Assembly (NCBI RefSeq): GCF_017896165.1
Contig: NZ_JAFCNB010000010.1
Span: forward strand, 186,001-250,000
DNA: 64,000 nt
Source: Microbispora oryzae
Lineage (GTDB): Bacteria > Actinomycetota > Actinomycetes > Streptosporangiales > Streptosporangiaceae
Reading direction: 5' to 3'
Shown in pieces: positions 26,588-34,854 of the stretch (positions within the stretch are counted from its first letter, which is position 1; every line of letters starts with the position of its first letter). The translations under genes and the position numbers were made by a program. The notes beneath the pieces are model-generated. The model ran no database searches. It was not told the DNA's origin and saw nothing but the letters and a program-made list of their open reading frames with translations.

Positions 26588-27319
26588 TCAGTAGCGGCAT
26601 GCGATCTCACGGGCCTTCGCCAGGTCGTCGTGGTTGTCCACCTCGACCCAATCGACCTTCCCGATCGGCGCGACCGCGATCTTCTCGCCGCGGTCGACCA
26701 TCTCCTGGTAGCCGTCCTCGTAGTAGAGCTGCGGGTCGCGCTCGAAGGTCGCCCTCAGCGCGTCGGCCAGCCGCTCGGCCGCCCCCGGCCGGATGAGCGT
26801 CGCGCCGATGTACTCGCCGTACGCGCCGGCGGGGTCCATCAACTTGGTGATGCGCTCCAGATGCCCGTCCTTGAGGGTCACCTTCATCTCCTCGTCCGCG
26901 AGCGACTTCACGTCGTCCACGGCCAGCAGGATGTCCGAGTCGTCCGCGGCGGCGAGCAGGGTCCGCTCCACCGACACGGGGTGGACGGTGTCGCCGTTCA
27001 CCAGCAGCGCGCCCTGCCCGAAGTAGTCGCGGGCGCACCACAGCGAGTAGGCGTTGTTCCACTCCTCGGCCTTGTCGTTGTGCACGAGGGTCAGCCGCAC
27101 GCCGTGACGCCGTTCCAGGTCGTCCTTGCGGTCGTGTACGGCCTGCGCCTGGTAACCCACGATGACGACGACCTCACGCAGGTCAACCGCCGCGAGGTTG
27201 CGCAGGGCGATGTCGAGGATCGTGGTCTCACCGTCGACCGGCACCAGCGCCTTCGGCAGCGTGTCGGTGTACGGCCGCAGGCGTCGTCCGGCTCCGGCGG
27301 CCAGCACCATTCCGAGCAA
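26588..27319 (-). CDS. LicC/IPCT-like nucleotidyltransferase (probable cytidylyltransferase)
   Basis: The 243-residue protein opens with MLGMVLAAGAGRRLRPYTDTLPKALVP, the GxGxR nucleotide-binding signature. It contains EEWNNAYSLWCAR (about 85-97), a motif close to phosphocholine/inositol-phosphate cytidylyltransferases such as LicC and IPCT, and VNGDTVHPVS for metal binding. It should make an NDP-alcohol from NTP and a phospho-alcohol. In this operon CDP-glycerol, CDP-inositol or a related CDP-polyol is plausible. The TTG at 27319 is chosen because AAGGAG lies 9 bases upstream; the ATG three codons later is the alternative. Upstream, a small dyad TAACCT-CAA-AGGTTA (27354-27368) may be an operator. 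Confidence 0.85.
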   Translation of the reverse strand: MLGMVLAAGAGRRLRPYTDTLPKALVPVDGETTILDIALRNLAAVDLREVVVIVGYQAQAVHDRKDDLERRHGVRLTLVHNDKAEEWNNAYSLWCARDYFGQGALLVNGDTVHPVSVERTLLAAADDSDILLAVDDVKSLADEEMKVTLKDGHLERITKLMDPAGAYGEYIGATLIRPGAAERLADALRATFERDPQLYYEDGYQEMVDRGEKIAVAPIGKVDWVEVDNHDDLAKAREIACRY

Positions 27320-27434
27320 TTTCCCGCACTCCTTGAGGTCGAGCGTCAGACAGTAACCTCAAAGGTTAGTTGGGTTCCGGCCTCGGTTGGGTAATCCGGA
27401 GTTGGCCTTCTGTTAATCGCGGGTGTGCCTCGCG

Positions 27435-28058
27435 TCACTCCGGCACGCCCACCTCGACCGGCTCGACCGTCACACGGGGCGCCGCGAGCCAGCAGGTCAG
27501 GCTCTCCCAGCAGAACAGGCCCCACAGGTACGCCGCGAGCAAGACGAACGCGACCGGCATGAGGCCGAGCAGGCCGCCGAACGCCAGAACGAGCATCCGG
27601 CCGTCCCAGCCGAGCCCCGCGGACGCCAGCCACGGCGGCGGGTAGACGTGCTGACGCACCCGGTAGACCGTGTCGTAGTGGTGGAAGGCCATCGCGCCGA
27701 GCAGCACGAGCACCAGCGGCGGCCAGACGTGCCGGGCGAAGCCGGCCGACGCGACGAAGCCGTACTCGGTGATCCGGAGCACGGGCGGGACCAGCCAGTC
27801 CAGCCTGCCGTCGTGCCGGTGGGAGCTGCCCGCCCCGGCCAGCAGCAGCGTGACGGCGGGAGCGAGGACCGCCAGGTCCTGCGCCCCGGCCACCCCGAGC
27901 ACGAGCAGGATGCCGGTCACGAACGCCCCGGCGAGCGCGGGCGGCAGCGGCGGGATCTGACCGGCGACGAGCAGGCCCATCGCCTTGGAGAGCGGGCCGT
28001 CGTCGCGGTAGGCCACCACGACGCTGCGCGGCACGGGGGTCATGTGCACGGCGATCAT
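27435..28058 (-). CDS. DUF5941-type membrane protein
   Basis: The 207-residue protein starts at the ATG at 28058, which overlaps the stop of the preceding gene (ATGA). It opens with MIAVHMTPVPRSVVVAYRDDGPLSKAMG and contains EYGFVASAGFARHVWPPLVLVLLGAMAFHHYDTVYR. I associate these segments with DUF5941, a domain often found C-terminal to, or beside, CDP-alcohol phosphatidyltransferases in actinobacteria. Four or five hydrophobic segments are visible. Function is unknown. Tight coupling to the phosphatidyltransferase gene suggests the two proteins form one membrane complex, or are a split form of a longer fusion. Confidence 0.7.
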   Translation of the reverse strand: MIAVHMTPVPRSVVVAYRDDGPLSKAMGLLVAGQIPPLPPALAGAFVTGILLVLGVAGAQDLAVLAPAVTLLLAGAGSSHRHDGRLDWLVPPVLRITEYGFVASAGFARHVWPPLVLVLLGAMAFHHYDTVYRVRQHVYPPPWLASAGLGWDGRMLVLAFGGLLGLMPVAFVLLAAYLWGLFCWESLTCWLAAPRVTVEPVEVGVPE

Positions 28059-29731
28059 GCGAAGGACCTCACGATCCGGCCGGTGGCCGTGTAGGCGAGC
28101 GCGACGCAGCCCCAGCCGAGCAGCGCCAGGAAGGTCACCCGCGCGTCGAAGAGGGCGGCCGTCACGGCGATCAGGGCCATCCGCTCCCCGATGGGAAGCA
28201 CGACGGCCTTCTTCAGCCAGTAGGCCACGCCCCGGTCGAGCCGCCGCGACAGCGCGAGCACCGTTCCCGGCGCCCCGGCCCCGCCCGGCGCCCCGGCGGG
28301 CGCGCTGTCCCACGGCACCGCGATCGACCGGGGAGGGCCGGCGGGCCCGGAGACGCGGCGCGCCGCGTCGGCCACGGCGCCCGCGTAGGAGAAGTCGACC
28401 ATGTGCCGGACCGACTGGAGCACCATCGCCGCCACGGCCAGCGGCCACACCGACCCGGCCCAGCCGGCCGCCCCGGCACCAGCACCGGCACCGGCACCGG
28501 CACCGGCCGCCGCGCCGTATCCGGCCGCGAGCCCGACGTAGACCAGATACTCCTTGAGCCGGTCGCAGATGGCGTCGAGCCAGCCGCCGAGCGGCGAGAA
28601 CGCCCGCGTGTAGCGGGCGAGCTGGCCGTCCACGCAGTCGAGCACGAACGACAGGTAGAGCGCCGCAGCGCCGACCAGCATGGCGGGGCGGTGCCCGTCG
28701 GAGAACCAGATCGCCGCGATCGCGGCCAGGCCGACCGACATGCCGGTGACCGCGTTCGGAGTGAGGCCCAGGCGCGCGGCCGGGCGGATCAGGTGCCGTG
28801 ACCAGGTGCTGACGCAGAAGGTCGTGAAGAGGCCGTCACCGGTCTTGACGGCCGCCCGCAACCGCACCGCCGGCTCGTCGACCCGGTCGAGCTCGCGGAT
28901 CGCCGCGGACGCCGCGTCGGGGCCGGACACCCGGGAACAGTGCAGGCCGCGCGTCGGAACGGCGCGGACCGGCACCCCGGCGCGGACGAGACCGGCGAGC
29001 AGCAGGTCGGTCACCTCGGCGTCGCTCACCCGGCCAAGCCTGCGGCGCTGCGCGAGGTCGGCCAGTTCCTCGGCGATGTCGGCCAGCCCCGCGAGGTGGG
29101 CCTCCCCCACCTGCAGCACGCCCCGGAAGGTGGCGTTGGGCCACTCGACCTCATGGAAGGACGTGCCGGCCGACACGACGCGGCCCCACTCGGTTCGTAC
29201 GGGCGGGCGCAGGGGCACGGGGTCGCCGTTGCCCACGACGGCCCCGGTGGGCCGTCCGGGGTCCGCCAGCAGCGCGGCCAGGGCCTCGGTGTGGGCGACG
29301 ACGTCGGCCGGGAGCACCGCCACCGGCGAGGTGGAGGTCCGCGCCACCTTGGCGACCGCGCGCAGGTCGTCGGCGAGCCCGCCGCTGGTGGTGAGCTCGC
29401 GGGGCGGCCCGCCTCCCGCCGGGCCCGCGCCGCCCGCGTCCTCGCGGGTGATGAGATGGATCTCCCGGACCGGGAGCGTCACGAGCTGGGCGGTGAGGCG
29501 CTCCAGGAGGCTGCCGCCGGGAGCGGGCGTCCCGCAGACGGGCGAGGTGGCGAGGACCACCACCACCGTGTCGCCCGGCGCGACACGCGCGGGATCGTAA
29601 CGCCGGTCCCGCTCCTGGTCCTGCTCCTGCCGGTCGTGCCGTCGGTCGTGTTCTCGGTGGTGCTGTGGGTGGTGCTGTGGGTCGTGCTGTGGGTCGTGCG
29701 CCCTTCCGGGCCTGCTCGGATCCGCCCCCAT
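28055..29731 (-). CDS. CDP-alcohol phosphatidyltransferase with N-terminal nucleotidyltransferase-like domain
   Basis: The 558-residue protein has three parts. Residues 1-45 are His/Gln/Asp/Arg-rich from a DNA tandem repeat. Residues about 50-290 have a nucleotidyltransferase-like fold (VVVVLATSPVCG, AVLPADVVAHTEAL, TEWGRVVSAGTSFHEVEWPN), but the usual GxGxRL loop is absent, so this half may be inactive. Residues about 310-555 are a membrane CDP-alcohol phosphatidyltransferase with the complete signature, DCVDGQLARYTRAFSPLGGW followed by LDAICD. The layout resembles bifunctional inositol-phosphate cytidylyltransferase/di-myo-inositol-phosphate-phosphate synthases. The ATG at 29731 has only a weak ribosome-binding site. 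It is the first gene of the minus-strand phosphopolyol operon, divergent from the gene at 29854. Confidence 0.78.
   Translation of the reverse strand: MGADPSRPGRAHDPQHDPQHHPQHHREHDRRHDRQEQDQERDRRYDPARVAPGDTVVVVLATSPVCGTPAPGGSLLERLTAQLVTLPVREIHLITREDAGGAGPAGGGPPRELTTSGGLADDLRAVAKVARTSTSPVAVLPADVVAHTEALAALLADPGRPTGAVVGNGDPVPLRPPVRTEWGRVVSAGTSFHEVEWPNATFRGVLQVGEAHLAGLADIAEELADLAQRRRLGRVSDAEVTDLLLAGLVRAGVPVRAVPTRGLHCSRVSGPDAASAAIRELDRVDEPAVRLRAAVKTGDGLFTTFCVSTWSRHLIRPAARLGLTPNAVTGMSVGLAAIAAIWFSDGHRPAMLVGAAALYLSFVLDCVDGQLARYTRAFSPLGGWLDAICDRLKEYLVYVGLAAGYGAAAGAGAGAGAGAGAAGWAGSVWPLAVAAMVLQSVRHMVDFSYAGAVADAARRVSGPAGPPRSIAVPWDSAPAGAPGGAGAPGTVLALSRRLDRGVAYWLKKAVVLPIGERMALIAVTAALFDARVTFLALLGWGCVALAYTATGRIVRSFA
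29657..29699. repeat. 12-bp tandem repeat encoding a His-rich tail
   Basis: On the plus strand GTGGTGCTGTGG occurs twice, then GTCGTGCTGTGG, then a partial copy. Read on the minus strand it encodes HDPQ/HHPQ units at the N-terminus of the CDP-alcohol phosphatidyltransferase fusion. Confidence 0.85.
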
Positions 29732-29783
29732 GAAATAACCCGCTTCACGTCGGCCACGCGGTGTTCACCTCGCAAAGTAACCG

Positions 29784-29793
29784 AGTGATCACT
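29784..29793. promoter_or_regulatory. Palindrome in the divergent promoter region
   Basis: AGTGATCACT is a perfect 10-bp palindrome in the 122-bp gap between the two divergent phosphopolyol operons (starts at 29731 and 29854). It is well placed to be an operator controlling both, but could be chance. Confidence 0.3.
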
Positions 29794-29853
29794 AGGTGGC
29801 AATCACCTTCTCGAGCCGCCCGCACCGGTATGGTCGGGTGCGGGGAGGAGATC

Positions 29854-31260
29854 ATGATCGCGGAATCGCGTCTGCGCAGGGTAGGAGTGGTCCTGGCCGG
29901 CGGCGTCGGGCAGCGGGTCGGCCTGGGCACCCCGAAGCAGCTGCTGAAAATCGCCGGGAAGACGATCCTGGAGCACACCATCGACGTCTTCGACGGCCAC
30001 CCGGACATCGACGAGGTGGTCGTCCTCATGGTGCCCGGCTTCGTCGCGGAGGCCGAGGAGCTGGTGCGCCGCAACGGCTACACCAAGGTCACCAAGGTCC
30101 TCGAAGGCGGCGCCAGCCGCACCGAGACGACCTGGCGGGCGCTGCGCGCACTGGGCGACGAGGAGTGCGACGTGCTGCTGCACGACGCGGTGCGCCCGCT
30201 GGTCGACCCGCGCATCATCAGCGACTGCGTGGCCGCCCTCCGCGCCTACGAGGCCGTCGAGGTCGCGATCCCCTCCTCCGACACCGTGGTCGTGGCGGCC
30301 CCCGGGCCGCGCGGCGACATCATCAGGGACATCCCCGACCGCTCCCGCCTGCGCCGCGGGCAGACCCCGCAGTGCTTCCGGCTGTCGATCATCCGGGAGG
30401 CGTACGAGCGGGCGTTCGCCGATCCGGCGTTCGGCAGCCAGCCGGCGACCGACGACTGCGGCGTGGTCCTGCGCTACCTGCCCGACGTGCCGATCTACAT
30501 CGTGCCCGGCAGCGAGCAGAACATGAAGGTCACCCACCCGGTCGACGTCTACATCGCCGACAAGCTCTTCCAGCTCGGCGCGTGCGCGGCCCCCGCGCTG
30601 GACGAGCACGGCTACCGGCAGGGGCTCACCGGCAGGACCGTCGTCGTGTTCGGCGGCAGCTACGGCATCGGGGCCGACGTCGTGGCGCTCGCCCGCGAGC
30701 ACGGCGCCGACGCCCACTCCTTCTCCCGCAGCCAGAACGGCGTGCGGGTGGAGGACGTGGCCGCCGTCGAGGACGCCCTGGCCCGCGTGTACGCGCTGAG
30801 CGGCCGCATCGACTACGTCGTCAACACGGCGGCCGTGCTCCACATGGGCAAGCTCGGTGAGGCCGGGCCGCACACCATCGAGGAGACGATCGGCGTCAAC
30901 TACCTCGGTCCCGTCAACATCGCCCGCGCCTCCCTCAAATACCTGATGGAGACCCGCGGCCACCTGCTGCTGTACACCTCGTCGTCCTACACGCGCGGCC
31001 GGGCCGACTACAGCCTCTACTCCTCGACGAAGGCCGCCGTCGTCAACCTCACGCAGGCGCTCGCCGACGAGTGGGCCTGCCACGGCATCCGGGTCAACTG
31101 CGTGAACCCGGAGCGCACCGCCACCCCGATGCGGCTGCGGGCGTTCGGAGACGAGCCCGCCGCGACGCTGCTCTCCCCCTCAGCCGTCGCCCGCACCAGC
31201 CTCGACGTCCTGCTGTCCCGGCTCACCGGGCAGGTCGTGGACGTGCGGCTGAACCACTGA
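29854..31260 (+). CDS. Bifunctional cytidylyltransferase/SDR reductase (CDP-ribitol-type synthase)
   Basis: The protein has 468 residues from the ATG at 29854, which follows GGGGAGGAG. The N-terminal half is an IspD/TarI-type cytidylyltransferase: VLAGGVGQRVGLGTPKQLLK (about 12-31), HDAVRPLVDP and DRSRLRRGQTPQCFR. The C-terminal half is a short-chain dehydrogenase: VVFGGSYGIGADVV with the glycine-rich cofactor loop, then catalytic Tyr389 and Lys393 (YSSTK). Fusions of this kind (Bcs1-like) reduce D-ribulose-5-phosphate to ribitol-5-phosphate and activate it to CDP-ribitol for teichoic-acid or capsule synthesis. The exact polyol here is inferred. It is followed by a TagF-like transferase that would consume the CDP-polyol. 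Confidence 0.87.
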   Translation: MIAESRLRRVGVVLAGGVGQRVGLGTPKQLLKIAGKTILEHTIDVFDGHPDIDEVVVLMVPGFVAEAEELVRRNGYTKVTKVLEGGASRTETTWRALRALGDEECDVLLHDAVRPLVDPRIISDCVAALRAYEAVEVAIPSSDTVVVAAPGPRGDIIRDIPDRSRLRRGQTPQCFRLSIIREAYERAFADPAFGSQPATDDCGVVLRYLPDVPIYIVPGSEQNMKVTHPVDVYIADKLFQLGACAAPALDEHGYRQGLTGRTVVVFGGSYGIGADVVALAREHGADAHSFSRSQNGVRVEDVAAVEDALARVYALSGRIDYVVNTAAVLHMGKLGEAGPHTIEETIGVNYLGPVNIARASLKYLMETRGHLLLYTSSSYTRGRADYSLYSSTKAAVVNLTQALADEWACHGIRVNCVNPERTATPMRLRAFGDEPAATLLSPSAVARTSLDVLLSRLTGQVVDVRLNH

Positions 31261-31317
31261 CCGACACACGACGCACAACACGCGGCCCCGCCGGGGCCGC
31301 GGCACACGGGGGGAACG

Positions 31318-33081
31318 ATGAGGGGTCGCACCGGCCTGCTCACCGCACTGCTGCTCGCGGCGTACCCGGCTCTCGGCGTGGCCGCGCTGTGGCCGCTGCC
31401 CTGGGCCTTCGCGGTCCTGGTGCCGCTGTCGTACGCGGCCGAGCTCACGCTGCCGCGCCGGGCGGCCGACGCGCTCGGGCGCGCCCACATGGGCGCGACG
31501 CTGCGCTTCGTGGCGCGGGAGACGGCCGCCGTCCTGCTGCTCGCCCGGGCGTTCCCGGCCCAGCCGCACTGGTACGTCATGCTCGCCACCGGGCTCTTCC
31601 TCTTCCACGGCGGGCGGGCCGTGCAGACCTGGCTCGCCCTCTTCGTCGACCGGTGCCACAACCAGATGCCGATCACGACCAGGAACCTCGACCTGCCCGG
31701 CCTGCGCGTCCCACCGGCGCCGCCGGCGTCGCTGCTGGCCTGGCGCGGCGTCCGCCCGCTCTACCTCGACGCGCTGCCCGTCGCCCCGGCCGCGCTGGCG
31801 GCCGTGGAGGGCCCCGGATGGGCCCCGGCGGCGGGCGCGGCGGCCGCCCTCGCGGCGCAGGCCGCGGCCGTCGCCGCCCTCGCCGTACTGGCCCGGAAGG
31901 CCGCCCACCTGCGCGACCGCAGGCGCGTCGTCGCCGAGATCGAGGAGCGGGTCCGCGACCACGCGCCCGAGGTGCTGATGTACTTCTCCGGACCGGCCAG
32001 CGCGATCTACCAGGCCACGATGTGGCTGAACACCATGGAACGCGTCTCACCGCGCACGCTGGTCGTGCTCAGGGAGCGGTCGCTGCTCGCGGCGCTCGGC
32101 CCGACGACGCTCCCGGTGATCTGCGTGCCCTCGTCGGTCGACCTGATGAACTTCCGCGGGCTCGACTCCGCCCGGGTCGCGCTGTTCCCGGCCAATGTCG
32201 GCAACAACATCCACATGCTGCGCGTGCCCGGCATCAGGAGCGTCTTCATCGGCCACGGCGACAGCGACAAGGAGGCGTCGTTCAACCCGTTCACCAAGGT
32301 GTACGACGAGGTGTGGGTGGCCGGGCCGGCCGGCCGGGACCGTTACCTGCGGGCCGGGGTGGGCGTGCGCGACGAGGCCGTCGTCGAGGTGGGCCGCCCC
32401 CAGCTCGCCGCGGTCGCCCGCACCAGTCCGCACGCCGAGGGCGCCGTACCGTACCGGACCGTGCTGTACGCGCCGACGTGGGAGGGCTGGACCGACGACC
32501 TCCACCACTCCTCGCTCCTGACGATGGGCCCGCGGTTGGTGCGCGCCCTGATGGAACGGCGGGTGCGGCTGGTGTACAAGCCGCACCCGCTGACCGGGCA
32601 CCGCTCGGCCGCGGCCCGGGCCGCGCACCGCCAGATCGTCGCCACGATCCGGGCCGCCCAGGACTCCGCTCCGGATTCCCCGGTGCGGCCGGTGGCCATC
32701 ACCGGCCGCGAGCCGGGCCTGTACGACTGCTTCAACGAGGCGGACGTGCTCATCGGGGACATCTCCAGTGTGGTCTCCGACTTCATCGCGAGCGGCAAGC
32801 CCTACGTGGTGACCAACGTCGCGGGGCTGCCGGAGGACGAGTTCCGCTCGCGCTATCCCGCCGCGGGGGCGGCGTACCTGCTGGGCGCCGGCCTGGACGA
32901 GCTGCCCGGCATCCTGCGGCGGCTGGACGACGGCGAGGACGTCATGGCCGAGCCGCGCCGGGCGCTGCGCGCCTACCTGCTCGGGCCCGACCACCCCGAC
33001 CCGCTCGCCCGCTTCGACGAGGAGCTCAGGCGCGCCTGCGAACGGTCCCGCGGATCGCTCGCCCTGCCCGTCGGCGGCTGA
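31318..33081 (+). CDS. CDP-glycerol/ribitol glycerophosphotransferase (TagF/TarL-like) with N-terminal membrane region
   Basis: The 587-residue protein starts at ATG 31318 after GGGGGGAA. The first 210 residues are hydrophobic with about five helices. The remaining 375 form a GT-B-like polyol-phosphate transferase domain with IGHGDSDKEASFNPFTKVYDEVWVAG (about 321-346), YAPTWEGW, VYKPHPLTGH and a DVLIGDISSVVSDFIASGKPYV motif (about 480-500). These are hallmarks of TagF/TarL enzymes that add glycerol- or ribitol-phosphate from CDP-activated donors to a lipid-linked acceptor. It follows the cytidylyltransferase/reductase by 57 bp. The membrane-anchored form is common in actinobacteria. Confidence 0.87.
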   Translation: MRGRTGLLTALLLAAYPALGVAALWPLPWAFAVLVPLSYAAELTLPRRAADALGRAHMGATLRFVARETAAVLLLARAFPAQPHWYVMLATGLFLFHGGRAVQTWLALFVDRCHNQMPITTRNLDLPGLRVPPAPPASLLAWRGVRPLYLDALPVAPAALAAVEGPGWAPAAGAAAALAAQAAAVAALAVLARKAAHLRDRRRVVAEIEERVRDHAPEVLMYFSGPASAIYQATMWLNTMERVSPRTLVVLRERSLLAALGPTTLPVICVPSSVDLMNFRGLDSARVALFPANVGNNIHMLRVPGIRSVFIGHGDSDKEASFNPFTKVYDEVWVAGPAGRDRYLRAGVGVRDEAVVEVGRPQLAAVARTSPHAEGAVPYRTVLYAPTWEGWTDDLHHSSLLTMGPRLVRALMERRVRLVYKPHPLTGHRSAAARAAHRQIVATIRAAQDSAPDSPVRPVAITGREPGLYDCFNEADVLIGDISSVVSDFIASGKPYVVTNVAGLPEDEFRSRYPAAGAAYLLGAGLDELPGILRRLDDGEDVMAEPRRALRAYLLGPDHPDPLARFDEELRRACERSRGSLALPVGG

Positions 33082-33138
33082 CATACTTCTCCCGTCTACG
33101 CAGTGTGTCGAGACGGTTACGAAGGGAAGTGCGCATCC

Positions 33139-33759
33139 ATGGTCGCCACCTCACGCAAGCCCCATGGCCGAGGCCCCGCGCTGGCCCCGGTGCCCGAGCA
33201 CCCGCTCCCCAGCACTCCCCGCGAGCTGTTCGACTCGCTTCCCCCCCTTCCGGGCCTCCGGACCGAAATCATCGACGGGAGACTGATCGTGAGCCCCGTG
33301 GGCACCCCCGAGCACGGCCGTTCGGCCATGCGCTTGTACCGGGCGTTCATCCCTTTCATGGACCAGCGAGGATGGGACGCGTGGGCGGGCAACGTCGACG
33401 TGTGCCTCGACGGCACGCGCGAGCCGGTCGAGCCGGACTTCGTGCTCGCCCCCGCCGACTGTCCCCGATGGGGCGACCGCGAGCTGCTCTCCTCCGGCCT
33501 GATGCTGGTCGGCGAGATCGTGTCGCGGGGCAGCGCGCAGGACGACCGGGACAAGAAGCCCGGGATGTACGCCGGGGGCGGCGTGCCGGTGATGCTTCTC
33601 GTCGACCCGGTGAGCGAGCCGCCGACGGTCACCGTCTTCAGTGAGCCCAAAGAGGGTCTCTATCAGATGTCGTCGTCCGTCACCTTCGGCCGGGAGATCC
33701 ACATTCCCGACCCGATCGGCTTCACGCTGGACACGTCAATCTTCGAAGAGATCCTGTAG
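33139..33759 (+). CDS. Uma2-family (DUF820) putative endonuclease
   Basis: The 206-residue protein starts at the ATG at 33139 after GAAGGGAAG. It has the PD-(D/E)XK-like core of Uma2/DUF820: YRTEIIDGRLIV-type opening (LRTEIIDGRLIVSPVG), VEPDFVLAP with the catalytic Asp, and LVGEIVSRGSAQDDRDKK with the Glu and Lys. These proteins are expanded in actinomycetes and cyanobacteria, with unknown biological role. It follows the TagF-like gene by 57 bp but has no obvious link to polymer synthesis. Its 3' end overlaps the convergent GT2 gene by 24 bp. Confidence 0.85.
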   Translation: MVATSRKPHGRGPALAPVPEHPLPSTPRELFDSLPPLPGLRTEIIDGRLIVSPVGTPEHGRSAMRLYRAFIPFMDQRGWDAWAGNVDVCLDGTREPVEPDFVLAPADCPRWGDRELLSSGLMLVGEIVSRGSAQDDRDKKPGMYAGGGVPVMLLVDPVSEPPTVTVFSEPKEGLYQMSSSVTFGREIHIPDPIGFTLDTSIFEEIL

Positions 33760-34758
33760 CGCCGCCCGCTCGGCCTCCGGCCGCCGCTGTTGCGTGCTCA
33801 GCTTCGAAGGGCTGGTCAGGAACCCGGTCCCCCACGACAGGTGCATGGTCGCGTAGACGAGGGGGAGCCGCGCCAGCGCGGCGGCCGGCAGGTCGCGGCC
33901 GGTGAGCACCGACCCGGCGAGGATCGCCGCGAGGTATGCGCCGGGGAGCAGCAGGCCGGGCCAGAAGAACGGTGAGACGACGAGCCCCACCACGATGGCG
34001 GCGACGGCGGCGGGCGGCGCGAGATAGCGCAGGTTGATGGTGCCTTGGTGGGTGCGGGCGACCACGCGCCGCCACCTGCCGTAGTGGAAGTACTGCTTGG
34101 CCAGCGCCTTCACGGTGGGCCGGGGACGGTAGGAGACGCGCATCCGGGGCTGGAACCACACCAGGCCGCCGGTCTCGCGGATGCGGTGGTTCATCTCCCA
34201 GTCCTGCGCGCGCTGGAAGTGCTCGTCGTAGCCGCCGACCCGGTCGAGCGCCTCCCGGCGGAAGACCCCGAGGTAGACGGTGTCGGCCGGGCCCGCCTCG
34301 CCGCCGGTGTGGAACCGCGCGTTGCCGACCCCGATCCGCGACGTCATCGCGCACGCGACGGCGCGTTCGAACGGCGTGACGCCCTCGGCGGCCATGATGC
34401 CGCCCACGTTGTCGGCGCCGGTCTGCTCCAGCGTCTCGACGGCCGTGCGCAGATAGTCGCGCGGGAGCATCGCGTGCCCGTCGACGCGGGCGACGATGGG
34501 GTTGCGCGACGCGGCGATGGCGGCGTTCAGCGCGTTGGGGGTGCGGCCCGTCGGGTTGGGGACGACGACCACGCGGGCGTCCTCCGCCGCGATGGCGTCC
34601 GCCACCTCCTGGGTGCGGTCCTGTGACGGGCCGACGCTGAGCACGACCTCAAGGGGGCCCGCGTAGTCCTGGTCGAGGACCTGCCGAACGGCCTCCCGCA
34701 GGTGCCGCTCCTCGTTGAGCACCGGCATGATCACCGATACCGGAGGGTAGTCCCGCAT
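33736..34758 (-). CDS. GT2 glycosyltransferase with C-terminal membrane helices
   Basis: The 340-residue protein starts at ATG 34758: MRDYPPVSVIMPVLNEERHL. GT-A motifs include VEVVLSVGPSQDRT-like strands, the metal-binding region IVARVDGHAMLPRDYL (about 88-103) and the QDWEMNHRIRETGG base motif (about 190-205). Two hydrophobic helices lie near residues 255-300. This is the ExoA/succinoglycan-type GT2 subgroup, which transfers sugars to lipid-linked acceptors at the membrane. It is divergent from an LCP ligase gene 96 bp away, suggesting joint use in assembly and attachment of a wall glycan. Its end overlaps the Uma2 gene. Confidence 0.85.
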   Translation of the reverse strand: MRDYPPVSVIMPVLNEERHLREAVRQVLDQDYAGPLEVVLSVGPSQDRTQEVADAIAAEDARVVVVPNPTGRTPNALNAAIAASRNPIVARVDGHAMLPRDYLRTAVETLEQTGADNVGGIMAAEGVTPFERAVACAMTSRIGVGNARFHTGGEAGPADTVYLGVFRREALDRVGGYDEHFQRAQDWEMNHRIRETGGLVWFQPRMRVSYRPRPTVKALAKQYFHYGRWRRVVARTHQGTINLRYLAPPAAVAAIVVGLVVSPFFWPGLLLPGAYLAAILAGSVLTGRDLPAAALARLPLVYATMHLSWGTGFLTSPSKLSTQQRRPEAERAALQDLFED

Positions 34759-34854
34759 GAGTTTGTGGCTCGTCTCTCGCGAGTCGGGGCAGGGGTTAAA
34801 GGCTGCGCTCACGCTACTGTACCGGGGGGTGGAGACGGCAACCGGAGGAACGGA

